Assembly (NCBI GenBank): GCA_003868215.1
Contig: QWDQ01000044.1
Span: forward strand, 162,976-226,975
Direction of reading: 5' to 3'
DNA from: Pseudophaeomoniella oleicola
Taxonomy: Eukaryota; Ascomycota; Eurotiomycetes; Phaeomoniellales; Phaeomoniellaceae
DNA length: 64,000 nt
The notes under the pieces were generated by a model that saw nothing but the letters and a program-made list of their open reading frames with translations, did no database searches and was not told the DNA's origin. Position 1 is the first letter of the stretch. Each line of letters starts with the position of its first letter. Both the position numbers and the translations under genes were made by a program. Of this stretch, positions 23,535 through 35,120 are shown in pieces.

Positions 23535-26354
23535 ATGGCTGGCACAAAAATCGACGGCACGGCTATCGCTAAGGCCATTCGAGAGAGGTTGCACAAACAG
23601 ATCGAAGAGACCCAAAAGACGAACCCTCGCTTCGCGCCGAGCTTGAAGATCATACAGGTTGGCGACAGACCTGACTCAACTACTTATGTGCGCATGAAGC
23701 TCAAGGCTGCAGAGGAGGCGAACATTTCTTGCGAGCTTGTCAAACTGCCTGCTTCTATAACAGAGGCTGAGCTGCTTCTTCAAATTACTAAGTTCAACAA
23801 CGACCCATCTGTGCATGGTATCCTTGTTCAGCTTCCTCTGCCTGAGCATATCTCCGAGCACACTATCACTTCTGCAGTTGCTGACGAGAAAGATGTGGAT
23901 GGATTCGGTATTGCTAGTATCGGTGAGCTAGCCAAGAGGGGCGGCAAACCTCTGTTCATACCTTGCACACCCCAGGGCGTGATGGTTCTGCTCAAAGAGA
24001 GCGGAGTGGAGCTCAGTGGAAAGAATGCAGTAGTGCTTGGGAGAAGTGACATCGTAGGAAGCCCAGTCAGCTACCTGTTAAAGAATGCAGACGCCACTGT
24101 GACTGTCTGCCACTCCAGGACCAAGGACTTGGAGGGCACCATCAAAAATGCAGATATTCTAGTGGCGGCCATCGGAAAGGCAGAATTTGTGAAAGGGGAT
24201 TGGCTCAAACCAGGCGCTGTCGTAATCGATGTGGGCACCAACTATATCCCAGATGCAACGAAGAAATCGGGCCAGCGACTTGTAGGGGATGTCGAGTTCT
24301 CATCTGCTGTCGAAGTCGCTTCACAGATCACTCCAGTACCTGGCGGTGTCGGACCGATGACCGTCGCTATGCTTTTGCAGAATGTCGTCAACTCGGCCAA
24401 TGCCTCTTTTGACCGATTAAAAGCAAGGCACATCAGCCCCCTGCCTCTCAAGCTTCAGACACCCGTACCATCCGACATTGCCATATCACGTTCGCAACAT
24501 CCCAAATACATCACATCTGTCGCTGAAGAGATTGGCATTGCTCCCGACGAACTGGAACCATACGGCGCCTACAAGGCGAAGGTTGATCTCAGCTTACTAA
24601 AACGACTAGGACATCGGGAAAATGGCAAATATATCCTTGTAGCCGGGATCACTCCGACCCCATTGGGTGAAGGAAAATCGACGACTACTATGGGTCTTAC
24701 TCAAGCCATCGGTGCGCATATGAACCGCATTGCGTTTGCGAACGTCAGACAACCCAGCATGGGTCCCACATTTGGTATCAAAGGTGGTGCTGCTGGTGGT
24801 GGTTACAGTCAAGTAATTCCTATGGATGAATTCAACCTTCATCTTACGGGTGATATACACGCCATTGCTGCCGCTAACAATTTGCTCGCTGCAGCAATTG
24901 AGACGAGGATGTTCCACGAGAACACACAGAAAGATGGGCCATTGTACCGACGACTGGTCCCTGCAAAGAAGGGGAAAAGAGAGTTTGCTCCCATAATGTT
25001 TCGTCGACTGAAAAAGCTTGGAATTGACAAGACGAATCCCGACGATCTTTCAGATGAAGAAATCAAGAAGTTTGCAAGGCTAGACATCGATCCAGATACT
25101 ATCACATGGAGGCGCGTCCTTGATGTCAATGATCGCCATCTACGAGGAGTTACCGTGGGTACAGCCCCTACTGAGAAGGGTTATACTCGCGAGACCGGAT
25201 TCGATATCACTGTAGCTAGTGAGTGTATGGCTATTCTGGCGTTGAGTAACGACCTGGCCGACATGCGAGATCGCTTGGGTCGCATCGTTGTTGCTTCATC
25301 CAAATCCGGTGACCCGGTCACAGCAGATGATATCGGAATCACAGGAGCTTTGACTGCGCTACTGAAGGATGCCATCAAGCCGAACCTTATGCAGAGCTTG
25401 GAGGGTACGCCAGTCTTTGTCCATGCTGGGCCATTTGCCAATATCAGCATCGGTAACAGCTCCATTATTGCGGACAAACTTGCTTTGAAATTGGCCGGAA
25501 CGGAGCCAGACGAGAACCATGATGACAAGGCCGGGTTTGTCGTCACTGAAGCAGGCTTTGATTTCACCATGGGTGGTGAGCGGTTTTTCAACATAAAATG
25601 TCGTTCCTCTGGTCTCGTCCCTGACGTTGTGGTTATTGTTGCAACTGTCAGGGCTCTGAAAAACCACGGTGGCGGCCCCGAAGTCACTCCGGGTGCAGCA
25701 CTCCCAGAGGCATATCGTACAGAGAATGTAGAGCTTCTTCGGAAGGGCTGTGTGAACCTCAAGAAACACATTGCAAATGCCAAGTCATATGGCGTTCCTG
25801 TGGTGGTAGCCATCAATAAGTTCGAAACGGACACCGAGGCTGAAGTTCAAGTCATCCAGGAGGAAGCTCGAGCTGCTGGTGCAGTGGCAGCGGTTCCATC
25901 TGATCATTGGGCCAGAGGTGGCTTGGGTGCAGTTGACTTGGCAAAGGCTGTGGTGGAAGCTAGTCAGAAGCCGAAAGATTTCAAATTGCTGTACGGCCTT
26001 GATGGCACCGTCCAAGAGCGTATCGAGAAGATCGGGCAGCTCATGTATGGAGCTGAGAAGGTCGAGTTCAGTGAAGTCGCACAAAAGAAAGTCGACACTT
26101 ACAACGCACAAGGGTTCGGTAACCTGCCCATCTGTATCGCGAAGACCCAATACTCTCTCAGCCATGATCCGGCGCTGAAAGGAGCTCCAACCGGCTTCAC
26201 AATTCCAATCCGAGACGTGAGATTGGCGGCTGGTGCAGGCTATCTGTATGCACTTGCAGCAGATATCCAGACTATCCCAGGACTGCCTACTGCTCCAGGT
26301 TATCTGAACGTTGATGTTGACACCGAGACGGGTGAGATTGATGGACTTTTCTGA
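23535..26354 (+). CDS. Trifunctional C1-tetrahydrofolate synthase
   Basis: Single exon, 939 aa from the ATG at 23535. Domain order: methylenetetrahydrofolate dehydrogenase/cyclohydrolase (about 1-310), with YVRMKLKAAEE, VQLPLPEH, PCTPQGVMVLL, GRSDIVGSPVSYLL and PGGVGPMTVAMLLQN. Then 10-formyltetrahydrofolate synthetase (about 330-939), with the ATP loop TPTPLGEGKST at 373-383. All three activities of yeast Ade3/Mis1 are therefore expected, interconverting one-carbon folates for purines, thymidylate and mitochondrial formyl-Met. The frame stays open 69 codons upstream without an ATG and encodes an Arg/Ser-rich, acid-free stretch ending PRKPFSATAVA. That suggests a mitochondrial isoform from a near-cognate start. 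The symbol is left blank because both ADE3 and MIS1 could apply. Confidence 0.95.
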   Translation: MAGTKIDGTAIAKAIRERLHKQIEETQKTNPRFAPSLKIIQVGDRPDSTTYVRMKLKAAEEANISCELVKLPASITEAELLLQITKFNNDPSVHGILVQLPLPEHISEHTITSAVADEKDVDGFGIASIGELAKRGGKPLFIPCTPQGVMVLLKESGVELSGKNAVVLGRSDIVGSPVSYLLKNADATVTVCHSRTKDLEGTIKNADILVAAIGKAEFVKGDWLKPGAVVIDVGTNYIPDATKKSGQRLVGDVEFSSAVEVASQITPVPGGVGPMTVAMLLQNVVNSANASFDRLKARHISPLPLKLQTPVPSDIAISRSQHPKYITSVAEEIGIAPDELEPYGAYKAKVDLSLLKRLGHRENGKYILVAGITPTPLGEGKSTTTMGLTQAIGAHMNRIAFANVRQPSMGPTFGIKGGAAGGGYSQVIPMDEFNLHLTGDIHAIAAANNLLAAAIETRMFHENTQKDGPLYRRLVPAKKGKREFAPIMFRRLKKLGIDKTNPDDLSDEEIKKFARLDIDPDTITWRRVLDVNDRHLRGVTVGTAPTEKGYTRETGFDITVASECMAILALSNDLADMRDRLGRIVVASSKSGDPVTADDIGITGALTALLKDAIKPNLMQSLEGTPVFVHAGPFANISIGNSSIIADKLALKLAGTEPDENHDDKAGFVVTEAGFDFTMGGERFFNIKCRSSGLVPDVVVIVATVRALKNHGGGPEVTPGAALPEAYRTENVELLRKGCVNLKKHIANAKSYGVPVVVAINKFETDTEAEVQVIQEEARAAGAVAAVPSDHWARGGLGAVDLAKAVVEASQKPKDFKLLYGLDGTVQERIEKIGQLMYGAEKVEFSEVAQKKVDTYNAQGFGNLPICIAKTQYSLSHDPALKGAPTGFTIPIRDVRLAAGAGYLYALAADIQTIPGLPTAPGYLNVDVDTETGEIDGLF

Positions 26355-27273
26355 TGGAACCGTGGGACGGTCAAAACAAAGGCGTTCGAAGGTAATTTCC
26401 GCTTCTTCAACATAGCATCTACCGTGATACCCCATTTCAACAGCGGCAACAAAAAAAGTATACCGGGCCCTCCTGCAGGGCATAATGGCATATAGAAATC
26501 TCATGAAGTTAGGATAAAGCTAAGGCCAAAATATTCACGTTCGTTTGCTACAGACTAGAGGTGCCTAGTGCTTGATGTCGGGGCTATTGTTCGCGTATTT
26601 TCCCTTGCAACAACACCAAGTGTACAGTATACGATGATGATACGCTGTACTGAATAGACATAGATGCTCACGGTCCAGGCTCTTCGACAAAATCCACGTC
26701 GTCGACAACAAACAGCAGCCCATTTTCTAAAATTGGGAAATAAGCGCCGTGAAGTCCACCAATTGATTCCGTCCATCCCGCGTTGACCACTCGGATGTTC
26801 AGAAGCACTTTACATTCATATCGCTTAAGCGCCGGGCAGTCTAGGCACGCTGACCATCAGGCATCTATTAATGACAAACTGTTTGATCTACGAGTCTCTT
26901 TCCCTTTCGCCGTTGCATTTCCTCCGTTTTCGCAAGTCCTTTTATCGATCCTTCTCTTCCCAATACTGTATGCAGATCCAGTGCGGGGTCTGACTCGCAT
27001 CAACGTATTGACGGCCATTGTTCTCAAACGTCGTTGAAGTTATTCGTTTGCTCTCTTTTTCTTCAATATATAGGCAGCTCTTTGGAAATTTGGTCGCCCT
27101 CCTAAGACCTCCCCGAAAGTGACTAACCGACGCCGATACTGCAAATCCGAATCGGGTCCTTCGCCCAGTATTCAATCAGCAACCGCGGTCTTGAGCAGCC
27201 AACCTGTCAAGCAGAACTCAGTCTGCTGTGACAGAGTCCTCATAGCCTTCCAAGAGAGACTGGGCTCATAATC
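26355..27273. other. Intergenic, nothing recognised
   Basis: 3' region of C1-THF synthase and promoter of the Aim24 gene, pyrimidine-rich at about 26880-26960. No supported feature. Confidence 0.5.
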
Positions 27274-28836
27274 ATGATGGCATACCCACCTCCACCTTCC
27301 CAAGGACCAAATGGCCAGTCACAAAGCGGATACTTCCCTCGTAAGTCCTGCAACAGAGACAGCTGGTGTATGCTGATAGAGTCACAGCTCCGCCGCCATC
27401 AGATCATCAATCTCAGTGTTTGTCTCCTTAGTGGCAGTCAATTGTCCTTATACGTACTAACGCACTAGGGACAGCCTATCCACTACCTCCAGGATCTCCC
27501 GGCTTTCCACCTCCTCCCATGGCGTCCCCAGGCTACCCACCACAAAACATCTCTTCCTTCCCACCCCCACCTCCCTCTCAGCCTACTCCATCCCCTGGTC
27601 CAGGGTCCTACCGACCATCCTCGCAATCGGAAAAAGCGTCCATCAAGTCTGGTACCGGCTTCGGTCACTCTAATGCTCCTCCACCGCTCCAACCCCAGGC
27701 AATAAGATCGCAGACGATCTCCGTCGGACAAGGTCCAATGTCTCCTCCCCTTATGTCCCCACCTTTGATGACTCCTGGCCTGCAATCACCTAGGATGACT
27801 ATGGATCAGATGCCCGGTGGTGCTCCTGCTGCGGGTCAATTTGCGGGAGCGGGAGGGACCACATCAGATGATGTCGGGACCTTCAACGGTGGTAGTTACA
27901 GGATCAGTCATCGAGACACTAACTCTCTGTTGACTTTGCAGTTGGCCATGGGATGTCCCGTCCAGGCAAAACCTGGTAAGCTTCGTTTTCCACATCGCTC
28001 TTACAGAGTCGGACTTACGGAGGGGTAATTGATGTTGCAATGTTCTGTCAAATCCGTTTTCCATTCTCCTTTTTTCTTCTCTTTCTGGATGACTTCTACA
28101 CCCACAAACCTCGAAAATATCCTTCTAGAGCACTGTATGCTCCTCTGCCCTCTATGTCTGACCTTCTCCACTCATATAGGTATAATGATCGGCATGTCCC
28201 CCACGGTCACCCTCCGCGGCGGCCTCAAATTCAGCATGAAAAAGCTCCTCGCCGGCGGCGAAATCGCTCACTCCACCTACACCGGTCCTGGAGAAGTGCT
28301 CTTCGCGCCCCAGGCCCTCGGCGACGTTGCCTTGCTCCGCCTCACAGGCCGAGAAGAGTGGTTCGTCGGCCGTGACGCCTTCCTGGCTTGTACGCAGGGT
28401 GTCGTCAAGGAGTACAAGAGCCAAAGCTTCAAACAGGCCATGTTCAGCGGAGAAGGTCTGTTCATATACCGTATGAGCGGTATGGGTATATGTTGGATGC
28501 AAAGCTTTGGAGCCATCATCAAGAAAGATGTAAGGTCTTCTCCTCTCTTTCGCGGTCTCCCCTTTTACCCTCCCCCCCCCTTCCTCTCCGATAACTAACC
28601 TTTCTTCCCTTTTCCAGCTCCTCGAATCCGAACGCTACATAATCGACAACAACCACCTCGTGGCCTGGAACTGCAAATACGTCATCGAACGCGTCGCCTC
28701 CGGCGGCATCATCTCCGGCATGTCCAGCGGCGAGGGGCTCGTGTGCAAATTCACCGGCCCCGGCACCGTGTACATGCAGACGAGAAATCCGGCTGCGTTC
28801 GGGACTTGGATGAGTGCGCATGCGGGTGGGATATGA
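27274..28836 (+). CDS. AIM24: Aim24 family protein (TRAP-like beta-roll) with Pro-rich N-terminus
   Basis: Five exons (27274-27340, 27388-27417, 27469-27975, 28180-28529, 28618-28836), introns 47, 51, 204 and 88 nt, give 390 aa. Exon 2 is only 30 nt; its donor (GTTTGT) is weak, but the downstream branch is a perfect TACTAAC. Residues 1-150 are Pro/Ser/Gln-rich and disordered. The AIM24 domain follows, with [69 protein letters not shown] and [18 protein letters not shown]. Yeast Aim24 is a mitochondrial inner-membrane protein needed for MICOS integrity. This version has no obvious presequence, so it may be the cytosolic subtype common in filamentous fungi. There are tandem ATGs at 27274 and 27277. 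Confidence 0.88.
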
Positions 28837-29324
28837 GAGAGGGAGAGAGTGAGGAAGGACGGAAGGAAAGGGGGGTAAAGAACAGAGAGAGAAAGGGAGA
28901 AGTGGGTTTTGTCTTTTCATTTTCGCTTCTTTTTTTTTTTTTTTTTTTTTTTTCTGATGATGAAAGTCGTTGAAGCTTGTCCCTTCTTTAGCGCAATATC
29001 AAATACGTCGTGCTGTATTGCTTTACCTGTTCCCACACCACCTTAAGCAAGGGTCCGTCAAGTAATTGTCCCGTCATGATAGGCATTACATCTTAAGCGC
29101 TTGAATTACGTTACGCATGTCCAATGACATCTGAAGAGAATGCAAGCACAAACAAAGCAAGTCTTGGTTGAGGTGATCTTCGTATTCTCTATAAAATCCC
29201 ATCCTAGCATAGCATAGCATAGCCCACTTGTAGGCTTTCATGAAAATATCATAGAAAAAAAAGAAAGATGGGAACGAGCGCACGAAACATACCCTGCCCA
29301 GCGAAAATCCATCGAGCAAGCCAT
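28837..29324. other. Intergenic between convergent genes, poly-T tract
   Basis: Holds a 24-nt T run and a short TAGCA repeat (29205-29223). Likely 3' UTRs of Aim24 and eIF2-beta; no gene. Confidence 0.5.
28930..28953. repeat. Poly-T tract (24 nt)
   Basis: Uninterrupted T run about 90 nt after the Aim24 stop codon. Confidence 0.95.
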
Positions 29325-30386
29325 TTAAGCAACCTGGCGTCTTCTCTTTCCGACTTGGGCAGTGAAACCGGATTTGATAGCCGTGACGGACCTTCTGGAA
29401 CCACAGGAGTTGCAAGTAACGAAATAAAGACGGTTTTCACCTTTGCTGAGCTCTGTGTCTGGACTTCTGCAAGTCTTGCATGTGACGTATTCAACGATGT
29501 ATCTTCGAAGAACGTTCTCAATCTGTTTTTGTTGGAAACGACCTTTGATGACGAGCCGTTTGCTTCCATCAACTGAACCACTGGTACCCAATTCGGCGAA
29601 CAAGAATTGCGTTACATGCTCATCGGATCGTTTCATCCTTTTGCAGATATCCGAGATGTTGGCGAAAATCGTCTTCTTGTTGCCTTCACGCAAACACTGT
29701 GGTGGCGGAATTTTGTACGATTTTGTACCAGAGCTGAGAATATCGGGATTGTACTGGTTGACGAGACTGAAAAACCGCGTGAGCAAGAGATCGTAGTTGA
29801 TTGGTGCAGTAGCGTTGTGGTTCCAGATCCCTGTACCCTTTTCCAAATCACCGTCTTGCTCGTCCGCTGGGGTAGCAGCAGCCTCGCCTGAACCCTCTTC
29901 GACTCCGGCTTCCGCCAATTTGGCCTCAAAGTCATCACCACCTTCTGCAGTCTTGGTCTTCGATGACTTCTTCTTCTTTTTCTTCATTGTGCTGGCATCA
30001 AAATCGAGGGCACCATCGGCCTCAGGCGCAGCTTCGTCATCGGCGGTCTCTTTCTTTGATTTCGAAGACTTCTTCTTCTTTTTTGCCATCCCGGCAAACA
30101 TGTCTGTTACCTCATCGACTTCTTTGTCGCTGGCTAAAAGGTGTCAGAATAGATCGTACCAAGATAAGCCAGATAACATACGGGTAGAATGCGATTCTGC
30201 TGTGGACTTCTCGCCTCCATGACTAGACTCTTGCACATTTCCGTTCTCATCGACAATCGTGGTGTCGTCACTGAAAACAACTGACTTGCGCGGCTTCTGC
30301 TCAGCGGGCGACTGCATTTCCTAAAGGAAGGTTAGCAAAGCCTAAGAGGGGCAAATCTTTGTGCGAAGACCTACAACGTCCGCCAT
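29325..30386 (-). CDS. SUI3: Translation initiation factor eIF2 subunit beta
   Basis: Three exons (30386-30375, 30320-30182, 30133-29325), introns 54 and 48 nt, give 319 aa. The first exon encodes only MADV. The N-terminal half carries two Lys blocks ([11 protein letters not shown] and [11 protein letters not shown]) that in eIF2-beta bind eIF5 and eIF2B-epsilon; yeast has three. The C-terminal domain (about 170-319) has [32 protein letters not shown] and the C4 zinc ribbon CKTC...CNSC. eIF2 carries Met-tRNAi to the 40S subunit, and beta contributes to start-codon stringency. Head to head with the Mim2-like gene (501 nt between ATGs). Confidence 0.95.
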
Positions 30387-30887
30387 GATTGCGACTCAAA
30401 TGGATACTCGGTCTTTATCAGGTCGTGTTGCCAACGATGATATGAACTCGTTGGAAAGTGAGATAGAGACTCTAGAATTACTGCTTAGCTCGTTCAATAT
30501 CTGTCTTTACAACATCTGTGATGTCGCCGCGGAATGACTCAAGAAGTTCTCATGTGGGGAAGGCCAAACCCGGTTTAGCGGCATGTCAACTGTGACCTCA
30601 ACAGGGACATTTATTGACAGCTGTGAATAGTTCTACGTTACAAGTTGATTATCTTCTCTTTGACGAGAGACCATTTGGCCTGGGTTTGCGGCTTTTATCC
30701 TTCTCCTTTTTAGCGGAAGCTACATTTGTCGTGTTGATATGCTGAGCCGTTTCTAGTTCGCCATTCGTAGCTGAGCGAACTTGCTAAACAAAGCTACAAT
30801 ATCTGGTGCCCCCAGTCGAACTATCACATCGGGCACGCCTAACACCTATACTCCGTTTCTCGACCTTTCGCTCCTGTGTGCAGCAAT
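30387..30887. promoter_or_regulatory. Divergent promoter SUI3 / MIM2-like
   Basis: 501 nt between the two start codons with no other gene; both promoters must be here. Confidence 0.5.
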
Positions 30888-31347
30888 ATGACAGAGCCTG
30901 CTATCAACATGTCCTCTGATTTTGCTGCATCATCGCTCCTGAACGCCTCCGAGTTTACCAACGGTGATGATGGGGATTACGGTGACGTCGATTCATTGCC
31001 CGAGTCAGAGCCGGACTCTGATACAACATCCGGGTTAAGCTATTCCGATGATAATGAAGAATCCGATGCGGAGCGAGAATGGCGAGAGTCAATGCAGCAA
31101 CTAGAGATGCTGTTGACGATGGTCCTCATACCGTTCGCCGGAAAATACTACGGGAGGAAATTCGCTTATTGGGGTATGTATGACCTTGGTGATATACCGA
31201 CGTTACAAGTGTGGTAGTAGAGTACTGATTCTGGGTGGCGCAGGCTGGGCAAAGTTCATGGAATGGAAATATCCTGTCAAGATCGAAATCACGAACAAAG
31301 CAATGTTCAAGGCTTCTGGTGTCGTCGAGGCTGCTGCTCCATTATAA
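30888..31347 (+). CDS. MIM2: Mitochondrial import protein Mim2-like
   Basis: Two exons (30888-31173 and 31244-31347), intron 70 nt, 129 aa. The N-terminal 65 residues are acidic and disordered. They are followed by EWRESMQQLEMLLTMVLIPFA, one hydrophobic helix, then GKYYGRKFAYWGWAKFMEWKYP and a short C-terminus. This arrangement matches the fungal Mim2 family. In yeast, Mim2 forms the MIM complex with Mim1 in the mitochondrial outer membrane and inserts alpha-helical outer-membrane proteins such as Tom70 and Tom20. Splicing restores YWGWAKF across the join. The assignment rests on remembered family features, so it is moderately sure. Confidence 0.65.
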
Positions 31348-32407
31348 CAGCCATTCATGAATAACAGAACCTGCAACAGCAGATCAACACATGGTGGCGC
31401 ACGCATGACACCAAAGCACATGCCTATAACGTTCGAGGTCATCACCCACTTCATTCTCGTCATAGCCAAATGCAAAACACTCATCAAGGCTAGAGATTAG
31501 TCGACCCGTAGAGACCTCGACTACATGAAATAATGATGAAAGAGGCATAGGATTTCTTCTATGATCCAGCTTGAGGCAGGTCCGTGGAATTTCTCAGGAC
31601 ATCGCACGAAAATAATCCTGGGAAACGCGGTGCTTTGAAGGTTCTCCGAGATTGAATGCCCTTACTCCATCATGGCTAGAGATGGCAGCGCTGGCCTGCT
31701 GAATTTGAGAAGAGGCGTGGACTTGTTCTTCGAACCCCAACTGGGCGATATGCAAAGTGGGTAGGATCATTGAAGGATGTTGTATGTTCCAGACTATCAA
31801 AGGGCCTTGCTCCAGAGTGTCGCTAGAAGGAGACTTGGCCAAGACGGAATCTCAGTCCCTAAAACGCTGAGAACGCACTCATAGACGTTGAGTTTCCACC
31901 AGGCCATTAGAAATTAAACAAAACAGGGATCCCATAGGTTCTACACAGGAAGAAGACCAATAACACAAACAGAATCAAAATTGCCATCCCATATAATCCT
32001 GAAGATTTACCCTCTAAAGCACAAGTATAAACTGCCATCCCTTCTATCGCTTTCGTTCGTACCAGTACATGCCGACAGGGTGGCAATACAAGAAAAAGTA
32101 GCTTGGTAATAGGTGTATATATATGAAAAGACAATTAACAAGTAACATTAAAAAACATTCAACAGTGATAGCGTGCGAGAATATATATATCGTCCTGTCC
32201 CTCCTGTTATCTGGGATCCGAATGACGTGTTATCCATCTTCATGTCCTTTGGATGAGAAATGAAAAAAGGACCGTTACGTCGGAACGGGTTTCTGTGACG
32301 TGTGAAAATCATAGGTCGTCAGTCGTCGTGATGGGTCTGTAGTCGGTGATATGAGCGGTAGCCGTGCTGTATTACCAAAGTAAAAAGACTGTATCGAAGG
32401 TTGTTTC
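31348..32407. other. Intergenic between convergent genes
   Basis: About 1 kb, AT-rich in 31900-32200 with TATATATA tracts. Short minus-strand open frames (for example 31842-31594, TTG start) are unsupported. Confidence 0.45.
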
Positions 32408-34093
32408 CTAGCTGTATTGTGAGAGGGTGCTGTTTTGGTGCAGTCCATTGCGTGCGATCGTGGAATGCACAAGGTGCCGTCTTTTGAAGAAGGGATTTGT
32501 ATCAGAGTTCCCGGCAAGACGTTGAGGGTGCTTTGTATCCTGGACCAAGGTTTCACAGGGTGAATGTCGAGGATCAAGTTGGGGAGACCATGTTGGGGGG
32601 AATTGCCCGCCGATGGCGTAGTTGTAATCTGATGAGGATTGGGGAGAGCTCCGGAATGATGTCATGTTGGGTGCAGGGTGCCCGTCAGCTACATGTGAGA
32701 TAGCTGCTGTAGTTTGTGGGTATGTTGGTGTCCGATGTGGCGGCGACGTGGCTGCCGTTGGCTCGTACCTTGACTGGACTTGCAAGAGGCGGTTATTAGA
32801 GTCAAGTCTGAGGGAGGTTTGAGGAAGATTAGTAGCGCACGGCTGACTAGGAGACGGTGATGGGGCCTCCTGCGTGCCTGTTCTTGGTTGCTGTGCAATT
32901 GCTCTTGATTGTGGAGATAGGAAAGCTTCTGAGGTTGTGGGTGATGTTACCTTCAACTCAGACATGCCAGATGACTCCCCAGGAGAATGATCTGCGGGAG
33001 GTCGCCTATGTCGACACTTAAATCAAGTCAGTTTGCCCCGTGACACGCAGCTTGCTGAGAAGGTCAAGATACGACACACCTTTTTCTTCTGCCTTTTACA
33101 GACCTCACAAGCACCTCCAGCAGCACGGAGCTCCCGGGTTTCTCTCTTCTCTCGTTCTGTGAGGTTCCGCCTCCCTCGCAAAGGGCTAGGAGGCAAACCA
33201 GTTGCTTGATCAAAAACAATCTCGCATGCAGGACCTGCCCAGTAGGGTGGAGTCAACTCCGCAACATCTTGCTCGTTGCTTATGTTCACGTGCTCTTGCC
33301 GGCTCGGAGAGCACTGAGAATCGAAGGCGGTAACATTACCGCTGACTGCAGTATTCGAGGCACGAGAACAAGAAGGCTCTCTATCTTGAGCTGCGTGCTC
33401 GTAAAGATGACATACCGGCTCAGCGCAATTGAGAGTGGGAGAAGCATCCCATGTTGGCGTGATATGGTGTAGTGTGGATGTGGAAGCCGGTAATCCATCT
33501 AGATCATGGGTTAAAAGGTCCAACATGGGGGTCGGGTCATTAGAATTGATGTAGGCAACAGAGTGGCCGTTGCTTGCTGTATCCGGATGCCCGAGCATTG
33601 AGATCCCGTCAGCATTCAGTGGCATTTGCATAATTCCATAGTGATACAGATGGCCCAACGGTGTCCAAGTTGTCCGAGGTATCATGGCGGCTAGTGGCTC
33701 CATAAACATGGAAGGTGATCCAAGGTTGTAATTTCTCTGTGGGCTAATATAATTTGGTTCCATGGCTCCAGCGAGTTCAAACTCCAGGGAGGAAAGGCGG
33801 TCCAAAAAGGTGTGGTCATTATCCTTGGTGTCCTGGGACATGTCTCCGTGGCCTCTATCCGTGGCACTGCTGGGAGTTCTGTATTCCATCCATCGGACAT
33901 CTGGTACTAATATATCATCCCGCATGTCTTCCATGCAGAAAGGCTCGAACGGTTCGAGGTTAGTCATATGTCCCGGTTGGTCATATTCCTCAGGCAGTCC
34001 TCCGGGAATGGCAGAATGGAAATGAAGGCCGTCGGAAGTCCAGCAACCTGCTCCGGGAGAGAGTATCGTACAAACCGAGGGAACACTTAACAT
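32408..34093 (-). CDS. Fungal protein with CxxC-(x5)-C basic cluster, putative transcription regulator
   Basis: Two exons (34093-33080 and 33016-32408), intron 63 nt, give 540 aa from the ATG at 34093. An alternative ATG lies at 33967, and an upstream exon cannot be excluded. Residues about 1-300 are low-complexity and acidic. The recognisable module is LTEREKRETRELRAAGGACEV followed by CKRQKKKCRHRRP: a Lys/Arg helix then a CxxC-KxxKKKC knuckle. Many filamentous ascomycete proteins carry a similar module preceded by such an ExR-rich helix. It resembles half of a Zn2Cys6 cluster; the second half is missing, so zinc binding is uncertain. The intron falls exactly between KKK and the third Cys. 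The C-terminal 200 residues are Ser/Pro/Gln-rich. DNA binding is inferred. Confidence 0.65.
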
Positions 34094-35120
34094 ATATAGC
34101 CAAGATCGTACCGCGGTCACGGAGAATCCAAAGAGGAGGGATCGTCCAGCAGTGGGATGTTGTTGTTAAGTTGGCGAAGAACAAATATGCTGGTTTGTTC
34201 TAGGCTGGATCGGGGGCTATGATGAATCGGTCAGTGCTGGGTGCAGATGCGACGACACGCACATGCAATGCTCTGTCACTTATGGAGCTGGTTCCATGTT
34301 CTGGATGAGCCAGCCAATGCGTTGTCACTCAAATTTTGGGGGCAGTGGTTGCTGATTTTGAGGCACCACTGACGTCGTTTCCGAGTTCTGACCTGGCCAT
34401 ATCGCACCGGAGGATAGGGTAAATCAGCTGCAGGACAATTTGTGAGGAATGATGAGCAAATAGTAAAGAGCGAGACAGGGAAGCTATATGTTGGTCGCAT
34501 TGTTTCCAGGCTCGTGCCACACTTTCATCACTCGATTCCACCGGTGTCCAGATTGAGGCTCGGCGAACAAGTCGCGAATAAGCATGGTTTGCAGAGACCA
34601 ATAGGGGTGGTACAAGGCATGTTTGTGACATTGATGCCCAATCTGTCCCTTGGTTGCCTCAGGAAGCGAAGGCGAATTTTGATCCTGTAGAACCAACTAA
34701 TGCAGGGTCAATCTTCCAATTCCTGCCCAACGGAACACGTAAAGTACTGTACATTGGTTTTCCAGGCGCAGTCTGATTTATACTGCTCGCATCCTGGATT
34801 ATACCGCAGGAGACTGAGTGTAGGCATCAGATCATGCATAAGCGAGACTCACCCTCACTGAGGGAAATGCCTCCAATGGTGATCCTACAAGCGCTCCCAC
34901 CAGCATTTGTCAGGTTGCCGCGAAAAATCAAATTCTCTTACTTTTACCATATCAAAATGCCTTAGCCATCAGGTGCGATGTACGTGTAAGGCGTATCGCA
35001 GACTTTTCTACCTGCGAATTTCGTACTGGCGAGCGACTTATCAAGGATTCGAATTTATCTGAACTTTCCCTAGTGGCTTCTATACTGTGGAATAATCTTT
35101 ACTCAGTATTCTTCTCAGTC
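34094..35120. other. Upstream of the putative regulator, nothing recognised
   Basis: About 1 kb. Could include a leader or unrecognised 5' exon of the minus-strand regulator. No domain was found in the short open frames. Confidence 0.45.

Noticed and set aside
28029-28598. 189-codon plus frame across intron 3 and exon 4 of AIM24
   Set aside because: The part before 28180 is intronic (GTAAGC donor, TATAG acceptor); splicing restores the conserved [10 protein letters not shown] block.
32408-34093. Full Zn2Cys6 binuclear cluster
   Set aside because: Only the first half (CxxC-x5-C) is present; no second CxxC half follows.
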